Assembly: GCA_005656395.1 (NCBI GenBank)
Contig: SRSI01000078.1
Coordinates: forward strand, 1,240,001-1,304,000
Source of the DNA: Strongyloides papillosus
Lineage: Eukaryota; Nematoda; Chromadorea; Rhabditida; Strongyloididae
Reading direction: 5' to 3'
Length of the DNA: 64,000 nucleotides
The notes beneath the pieces were generated by a model. That model did no database searches, was not told where the DNA came from, and was given only the letters and a program-made list of their open reading frames with translations. Positions 57,481-64,000 of this stretch are shown here, piece by piece; the stretch's first letter is position 1; each line of letters opens with the position of its first letter. The translations under genes were made by a program, and so were the position numbers.

Positions 57481-58440
57481 ATTAAACGTTTGAGTAAAAA
57501 GGAAAATGAAAATTTAAGTGAGTGCATAGGCATTGTTGTTCTTAGACATGGGCGGATCGGTAAATTTTTCGACCTGGAGTCGGTCGGTTAAGGGTCGCTT
57601 TTTAAAATCGACCCGTTAAACTAGTAGCATATACCCCTGTAAAAAACATAATTTTATTATAATTAAAGAAAATTTCCTATTAATAAAAATATTACAATAT
57701 ATAAATTATAAATGACCCCTTAAAACTAATAAATTGTTCAAATTCTTAGTAGTTAAACTAGTTCGTCGACAATTCCTAATATATAATAGTGTTGAACTCT
57801 GAGATTTGATGTTAGTTGACTTTATTATTCTTAATTTCTGATAATTGACTATGTAAATTAGGTCTGATAACTTTACTGAACTCCAAAATATCCAATATTA
57901 ATTTCAGAACTAATGTTTTTAACATGGTAAAGATGATTATTATTTCATTAACAGATGAATTTTTCAAAGTTGTCAGTGAATAGTATAAAACCGACACTAA
58001 AATTTGGGATCGACCCTTAAAAATTGGTCAGGGATCGATTCATTTTCAAGGCTCGACCCGGGTCAGATCTCATGTCTACTTGTTCTTAACAAACCACAAT
58101 TGTTTACTCCTAGAATGTTAAAAATTCTGGAAGCATTTAAACTAGCCTCATTTAAAAAGAAATTAGTGTGAATTGAAGCTTGAGTTGAAGCTGCTATTAA
58201 AACGGCTATTTCAATGGATCCGACACAAATTAACTACATGGTTAGATGGGAAAATTGTAAGATCTTCATGATTCTGAGAGAATATATCAGTTTTATTATG
58301 ATACTCCTCGTGTGATAAATATATTTGTGTTACAAACCGGTACTGGTATACGAGTGCAGCAAAACGCTAGAGCTGCTTTTTGACTAAGTGGCTATGAATA
58401 GCCAATTTAAGTGCAGATACTTGTCTTAAAGTGGCAGGTT
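57481..58440 (+). pseudogene. Coding remnant split by a hAT-like element
   Basis: The left half (RLSKKENENLSECIGIVV, 57482-57542) continues, once the element and one target copy are set aside, into LNKPQLFTPRMLKILEAFKL, ASFKKKLV, TGA, IEA, TGA, VEAAIKTAISMDPTQINYM, a shift near 58.26 kb, DSERIYQFYYDTPRVINIF, VLQTGTGIRVQQNARAAF and further stops. Less AT-rich than its neighbours. Unknown family; a virus- or transposon-derived gene is possible. Confidence 0.45.
57543..58078. mobile_element. hAT-like non-autonomous element, 536 bp
   Basis: Starts TAGACATGGGCGGATCGG and ends with the complement of TAGACATGAGATCTGACC, flanked by GTTGTTCT (57535-57542) and CTTGTTCT (58079-58086), an 8-bp duplication with one mismatch. 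Sub-terminal GGTCGAG/CTCGACC and GGGTCG/CGACCC blocks make the ends GC-rich in an AT-rich window. TAGA-start termini and 8-bp duplication are typical of hAT elements. No transposase inside. Confidence 0.82.
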
Positions 58441-58747
58441 TGAATGAAAAGCTGAGTAAATTGAAAATTGATTAATTTGTAAACTAGTCTAATTGAAAAA
58501 GGAATAATATGCATACTTCCAAATATTCATTTTTTACAGCATATAAGTAAAAATTTAAATTTTCGATATTTTATTTAAAATGTTTACTTAGATTTGTCAT
58601 AAAGAAAGAATAATTTTATAAATAAAATTGGTGATAAATTGCAAAATAAGAAGCCTTGTACATTTAACTTATTAAACAGTACAAATAAAACATCTACTCT
58701 AACATCATTAAAAACATTCATTGAGTATAAGTTGTTACTTTATATTA

Positions 58748-59438
58748 CAGGGTTATTTGGAAATATATCACAAATATTTAAAAATATGTCGTTTTTATTT
58801 AAAAATATACCCTCGTTATATTAAAATATATCATCATTATTCACAAATATATACTTAATATTTATTAATATATATTCAATGACTGTTGAAAGCAGTAATT
58901 TCTCAACATTTTGTTAAGTTTCTTGATTAATTTTTTACTAGTTTAATAATGGTAAATATAGTATTCGTACGATTATCAAAGATAATGATAAGTTTTATCA
59001 TTAAAAATGTCCTAAACAAAAGGTTAACGCTATCAATTTTTGCCAGCACATTATCCTGCTCTGAATCTAATTATGAAAGATTTTCGTAATTTTAAAGCTC
59101 GTTATTGTTTACCATAAAAGCGAGTAATAACTAAAAAATCAAATTATTTTAAGAGTGGGACAAGTGATCGAAACAATGAAACATGAACTTCAATTTCCTA
59201 ACTACTATGAACATATGCGGATATTTTTGGATCAAATATTTTCTGGAATACCATTTATTTAAATTTTTTTATTGCAATTATTTTATTTTTTTATTAAATA
59301 TATTGGAAAAAGTTGAGGATATATTAAGAAATATTTGCGATATATTTTAATATACTTGATATATATTTCTAAACAATTGCGGTATATTGCAAAAATATAT
59401 ATTTTGAAATATTAGCGACATATTACAAAATAACCCTG
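58748..59438. mobile_element. TA-flanked element with CAGGGTTATTT ends
   Basis: CAGGGTTATTT at the left, AAATAACCCTG at the right, TA on each side. Sub-terminal AAATATAT-type motifs recur on both sides (e.g. AAAAATATGTC, AAATATATC, GCGATATATTTT). Inside, a weak plus reading LPAHYPALNLIMKDFRNFK, ARYCL recalls the C-terminal part of pogo/Tc1-type catalytic domains, with ETMKHELQFPNYYEHMRIF further on; it is badly damaged. Superfamily Tc1/mariner (pogo side) by ends and TA target. Confidence 0.65.
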
Positions 59439-60017
59439 TATTTATTATAAAAAAATTTCTAATATATTAATTATACTAATTTTATTGCAGATAGTTTTAA
59501 AACCAATCCAAAAAAAATAACTTTACAATAATTTAAGACAAAATAAAGTATTACCAATAGAACTGAAGATATATTTTTTGTAATAATACAAACATATTTA
59601 AAGAAATTATTTTTAAAAATTTAGATTAACTTATATCATATAAATGAACAATTAAATCAATTAATTCAAAAATTTAATGCACTAGTTCTTTAAAATACTA
59701 CTGCTTTGTAAGAAGTAACAGGAACTACTTTTTGTATGCTCAAATAATAAATGACATACGAAAACAAAATTAGTACCAACAATAGAAATTAATATCAATG
59801 ATGTGAAAACCAAGCGACTTGGTCGAGAAATGATAAAAACAAGACAGGCCAATTGTAAACAAATAATAAGAATTTAAAATAATATATTTATTAGATTAAG
59901 CAAACATGGCAAAATTAAAGTGTAATTGTAAACATTAAAGAAACATTTTACTTTATGAGAGATAAGTGAATACAAAATAATGACTAAATATGTTTAAATT
60001 CACAAATATTTATAGGT
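59439..60017. other. AT-rich non-coding interval
   Basis: Nothing recognised. Confidence 0.5.
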
Positions 60018-60603
60018 ACTGCTGGAGGGCTTGTTACACCCCTCTTAGATTTGACGAATTTATTTGTTTTATTGATTGGATGTTGGAAATATTGTTTTAT
60101 TGTAATGTATGTTTTTAATTACACTCTTTTTGAATATAAGTTGCTTAAGTATCATTTTGTTGAAGGTTAGTGCTTTTGGTGTCCCTTTTATTTTTCTTAT
60201 AATAATGAAAAATATTTTTTGATTTCTATATTTTCAGGGTATTAACGGTTACTGCCGTAGACTTCCAAAACTAACAGCGGTGTGGTATACGTTGTAAGTG
60301 TGAGGTTTCACCAACATCTCCGTGACACCAACTGACTATTTGGTAGGTTTTTTAGTATTTATATTGGCTGTTAATTTCATTAGGTTTGACATTTTGTTAT
60401 TCTTTATTATTACAAATATTTTCTTTTGTTTTAGTGATCCTTTTTCACATTCTGATTATGGGCATTACAGGAAAGGAAGAAACTTATTCGAACTTGCTTC
60501 TAATCCAGAGCAAGGAAAAGAAGAGAAGAAGGAAGAGAAAGTCTTGATATCTCCTGAACAAAAGAAAATACCTCAACAAAAACATTCTCAATCATCGTTT
60601 TAG
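60018..60603 (+). CDS. Exon-like region, unknown gene
   Basis: Three features suggest exons on plus. After ATATTTATAG, GTAGGLVTPLLDLTNLFVL is open. A segment from about 60240 follows TATATTTTCAG and has GGTAGG after 60340. A frame ending TAG 60603 follows TTGTTTTAG at about 60434: SDPFSHSDYGHYRKGRNLF, ELASNPEQGKEEKKEEKVLI, SPEQKKIPQQKHSQSSF. The last part is Lys/Glu/Gln-rich, like a disordered C-terminal tail. The frame is also open through the presumed intron upstream (hydrophobic, T-rich), and joining the exons meets a stop, so the model is incomplete. Unknown product. Confidence 0.3.
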
Positions 60604-61555
60604 GGACCATCTCAGACAGCTCGTCGCGATATAGACTTTATCAGTTATTTAAAATTATACACAAATGTTTCGCCAGCATATTAATCATGAAGATGAAGCT
60701 TTGTTGGTAGTAGTTTATGGATGTTATTGATAATTCTTTTCCCCCATGGTTATTGTTATTTTGTTTTCTAATAATAGTTATTTTTAATAAATGCCGTTGT
60801 TAATTTTGAATAATTTTAAATCCTTTTTCTTTATTGAGACTTATTTTCTTGTTTAGGTTCTTATCAATGATTTCATTATAATATGAATACCGGGTGACCG
60901 GCGAATTTCTGCGTTTTTGAAGACATAAAATTATTCTATATAGAAAGTACTTGCAAACGGAAAGTAGGTAAACAAACTGTCATCAAAAACGGAGAAATTC
61001 GCTGACCATATGGTAGTTATTTGAATTTATAAGTACTCATATTTTATTTCATAACTTTTTTAAGATAGTGTAGAAAATTATTTGGTTAATTTATATATTG
61101 TTCAATTCAGTATATTTCTTAATCCGAGAAGTTTAGTGTTTTGTTTTTCAGAACATAACGTATATGTATTATGTTATATTTATATATATATAAAATTTTC
61201 TTTTAAATATTGTATAATATATTTATTTATTTTTGTATATATAATTTTTATTACTAGTAATAAAGTTTTATTTAAAGTTATTGTTTCATTTTGTGATTAT
61301 AATGTTATTTATGTGCGATTTTTTTGTTAAAGATGATATACTCTGTTTAAATTTTTAGATATTTATAATTAATTCAATTTTTGCTTTCAAGTCTAGACTT
61401 TCAAGTTTTGCTAAATATACTTTTTTAAAGTTTTTAATTTCTAGTATCGTAAAATATTGTTGTTTTACTAATTGTATACTTTCTCCTTAGCAAAATAACA
61501 ATATAAAAGTAAAAAGTATTTGATATCAATTTAACTTTTCAACCAAAGGTTTATT
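60604..61555. other. AT-rich interval
   Basis: A short GC-richer patch CCGGGTGACCGGCGAATTTC (about 60889-60908) has a diverged inverted partner near 60992-61012 (GGAGAAATTCGCTGACC), so a roughly 125-bp imperfect inverted repeat sits here. No gene. Confidence 0.45.
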
Positions 61556-62563
61556 ATGGCGGAACTAACAACTAATATAAACAGAAGGATTTGCCCTTTT
61601 CTAATGTCAAGAATTCAAAAGCTTTTGGTGATAATGAAGATGATCTCCTTACTGATCCTGTTAAAATGCATGTGAGATACTTAAGATAAAGAGAATTTAC
61701 TTTGGAGAGTATTTTAGTCTTACGGAGTCTAGTTAAAAAGTTGATACTATGCTTAAAAAAACTTTGTGGGCTTCAGATAACGATATTTATGTTTAAAACT
61801 TTTTTCATACGTAAATGAGATTCATGATGTCAAAAAGTTATTTTTTAAGAGAAGAGATGAAGAATTAAAAGTTACTGAAAAACAAAATAAGAGTCACTTA
61901 TCGCTTGAGATTCGTTCTACCGTTGCAAAAGCTGTAAAGACTGAATTTCTTAACTATATTGATTATGGAGTTCTCAAGATCACTAAACAATGTTAAGCGT
62001 ATTTTACAATCGATGCACAATGTTGGAGCATCAACTGTAACATGTTGTATCAATGGATTTGGTTCCATTGTTTTCCTGTAAAGATTTCTGTCCCTAGTTT
62101 TAAACATTTTAATTTTGAATTTCTGTCAAGTGAGTTTAGTGGATATTTGCTAGAGAGTCTTTGTTTTCCCTAGTTATGCAGTTGTTCTTTTAAAGAAAAA
62201 AATATGTAACTTGACTTGTTTATTTACACTTTATGATTGTAACTGTTTCTGCAATTATGTCACAAACTATGGGAACTTTGACAGTCTTAAACATCTTAAA
62301 TTGCATAACGAAGTTATGCATATTTGTTGAATGCCATTATGAGAAATTAGTGAAGAAGAAATATGGGAATGTTTTTACATCTCAAATTATTATTATTTTT
62401 TCTGGTCGCTATAATATAAAGCTTGCTACTAGAGCTCTTGGTGTTATATTAAACACACTATGTTGTTTAGTATTAAATCCTTGGTCGAATACTTTGACCC
62501 CTGCCGCAGCGACGTTTTTCTAAACTTGTAAAATACCTATTTGAAGCTAATAAAAGTTTATGA
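61556..62563 (+). pseudogene. Unassigned protein family, copy 2
   Basis: ATG 61556 opens MAELTTNINR, then with frame changes KDLPFSNVKNSKAFGDNEDD, LKKTLWASDNDIYV, EIHDVKKLFFKRRDEELKV, LSLEIRSTVAKAVKTEFLN, VKRILQSMHNVGASTVTC, CINGFGSIVF, VKISVPSFKHFNFEFLSS, EFSGYLLESLCFP, FTSQIIIIFSGRYNIKLA, and near the end VEYFDPCRSDVFLNL to TGA 62563. The order and spacing of LWAS-x(3)-I-(H/Y), IHD, (V/I)NGF, FP...P...SG and the I/V-rich strand before YN match copy 1 at 36.4-37.5 kb, including 15 residues between LWAS and IHD in both. Several frameshifts; a part near 62.45 kb looks deleted relative to the inverted copy at 63.6-63.9 kb. Function unknown. Confidence 0.55.
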
Positions 62564-63730
62564 AACTCTTACAGAGCATTGTTTATGCTGTGTAGAGGTA
62601 GATTATTTAAAAAAATTTTTAAAATTTTCAAAAATGGAAATTTGTTTTTGAAGCCTTATATCTCAAAATTATAACAGATGATCTTATATGAAACCTATAT
62701 ATTCTGAAAGCTCTTGATCTCCCCTACAAGAATATACTAATATCATATCAAAGTTTCTATCCAGTTTTTAGATAATTAGCTTTAAATTAATTATCCATGT
62801 TTTTTCAATATTTTTGTAATTTAAAGACAATTTTTAAAATTATTAGAACTTAAAAATTGTTTTTACATAGATTACATTTTATAGTATATTTAAAATAATA
62901 AGGTTACTGCAAAATACTATCTATAAATGATTGTTTTAGTCAAATATTTTAAGTAATAATTTTTAGAGAAAAACATTTTAAAACTTCTAAATATGAAATT
63001 TTTTGAGCTGATATTTGTATATTACAATCAGATCAAGCTTTAACTATATATATTTTTATTATTTCTTTCCAAATAAGGTATTTCATGCTATACTTGAACA
63101 CATCTCAAATGTGCTCTACTATACCTCAAAATCATATAATAATATTTAGATTTTCTATGTAAAAAATAATTCTTTAGCACCTTAAGAAGTTTTCCAATGC
63201 TAAATCCAAAGTATTTTATCATTTTTTTAAAAGTGAAAGTTAAATTTTTTTTCAATATAAATTAATCATTTAAGGAATTTTTCTTTACTTTAAACTTATT
63301 TACATAGCCTATAATATGTATTTAAAGAATTTTCAAGTTCTAATGATTTTAAAAATTGTCTTTTAATATCAAAAATATTGAAAAAACATGGGTAATTAAC
63401 TTTAAAACTAATTATCTAAAAACTGGACAGAAACTTTGATATGATATTAGTATATTCTTGTAGAGGAAATTAAGGACTTTCAGAATATATAAGTTTCATA
63501 TAAGGTCATCTGTTATAATTTCGAGATATAAGGCTTCAAAAAAAATTTTCCAAAAATCGAAATTTTAAAAATTTTTTTAAAATAATCTACCTCTACACAG
63601 CATAAACAATGCCCTGTAAGAGTTTCATAAACTTTTATTAGCTTCAAATAGATATTTTTTTAAGTTTAAAAAAACGTCGCTGCGGCAAGGATCAAAGTAT
63701 TCGACAGAGGAAACAACATAGTGTGTAAAA
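62450..63730. repeat. Large imperfect palindrome (arms about 400 bp)
   Basis: Left arm about 62450-62855 and right arm about 63325-63730 are reverse complements (e.g. GCAGCGACGTTTTTCTAAAC / TTTAAAAAAACGTCGCTGC; CTACCTCTACACAGCATAAA on the right and its complement on the left), with about 470 bp of unmatched AT-rich spacer. Each arm starts in the 3' coding end of the unassigned family and continues through its 3' flank, so this is a tail-to-tail inverted duplication, not a simple TIR element. Confidence 0.85.
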
Positions 63731-63926
63731 CAGTGTTTTACTAGAAGACGAGGAATTGTTCTCGCTCGATGTTCATCAAGCTTTGGAAAATTTGAAATCA
63801 TCAATTTACCAGCTGAAGTCCAGAAGAAATTTACTAAAGTCAAAAAAAGTCGTGTGGTTTCTGTAGAAGCATTAAATTTCTGGGTTTTATTCGTCGCTAA
63901 AATTGTTGTCGCTATCCTTTTTTGAA
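63625..63926 (-). pseudogene. Unassigned protein family, inverted 3' copy
   Basis: Minus-strand frame open from about 63926 to TGA 63627-63625: KRIATTILATNKTQKFNAST, TLVNFFWTSAGKLMISNFPK, LDEHRARTIPRLLVKH, SVEYFDPCRSDVFLNLKKY, LFEANKSL. The last part equals the end of copy 2, but this arm is undamaged over 100 codons and gives the C-terminal sequence that copy 2 has partly lost. LDEHRARTIPRL may correspond to LHTERKRMRL of copy 1. The region further upstream toward 64000 was not resolved. Confidence 0.5.
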
Positions 63927-64000
63927 ATAAAAATTTTATTTTACTTGTTCAGTTTTATTTATGTTTTTTAAGGTTGTTTTAAAACTTCGTGTTTTATTTT

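Noticed and set aside
61898..62107. Minus-strand frame opposite copy 2 of the unassigned family
   Set aside because: The plus strand carries the block pattern shared with copy 1; the minus frame is its shadow.
1..64000. tRNA, rRNA or other structured RNA genes
   Set aside because: No cloverleaf, A/B-box pair or rRNA-like block was seen by eye; a covariance-model search would be needed to exclude them.

Overview
The window is a very AT-rich stretch (roughly four bases in five are A or T, judged by eye) of an animal nuclear genome. Evidence for a eukaryote: spliceosomal GT...AG introns of only about 40-50 nt can be placed between exons that stay in frame, there is no operon structure, and the mobile elements are of animal type (mariner, Tc3-like, Merlin/IS1595-like, hAT-like and MULE-like DNA elements, plus a non-LTR retrotransposon). 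The TA-flanked elements starting CAGGGTG... recall many arthropod genomes, and the extreme AT content would suit, for example, some parasitoid wasps; the species cannot be fixed from the sequence.

No long intact gene is visible. Most of what can be read is broken genes, isolated exon-like stretches and transposon copies.

Layout. 0-7 kb: a mariner transposase remnant cut by the window edge, a small two-exon gene (2.6-2.9 kb, minus), and 3' exons of a gene ending in a membrane segment (4.3-4.6 kb, minus) beside a 0.9-kb inverted-repeat element. 8-12 kb: a 1.67-kb repeat (second copy at 38.6-40.3 kb) carrying an inserted 614-bp element, then zinc-finger-like exons and a LINE endonuclease remnant. 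13-18 kb: a 1.5-kb TIR element (second, inverted copy at 55.2-56.8 kb), a multi-exon minus-strand gene remnant, and a TA-inserted element. 20-31 kb: a glycoprotein-like remnant, an F-box start, a lysine-rich/coiled-coil remnant and three long-inverted-repeat elements. 32-36 kb: a MULE-like transposase remnant and a nearly complete Tc3-like element. 36-42 kb: two less AT-rich minus-strand pseudogenes, candidates for virus-derived sequence. 43-45.5 kb: a NADAR-domain pseudogene and a LINE reverse transcriptase remnant. 47-54 kb: an inverted-repeat element, a mini-mariner and a Merlin-like transposase pseudogene. 57-64 kb: a coding remnant split by a hAT-like element, another TIR element, an exon-like reading frame, a second member of the 36-kb pseudogene family, and a palindrome carrying its 3' end again in inverted orientation.

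The most interesting points are: (1) the unassigned protein family present at 36.4-37.5 kb, 61.6-62.6 kb and 63.6-63.9 kb; (2) the NADAR pseudogene, whose 150-codon frame has three TAA codons and no indel; (3) two repeat pairs that preserve an empty and a filled insertion site, which fix element ends and target-site duplications without outside data. All family names are by eye; no search was run.
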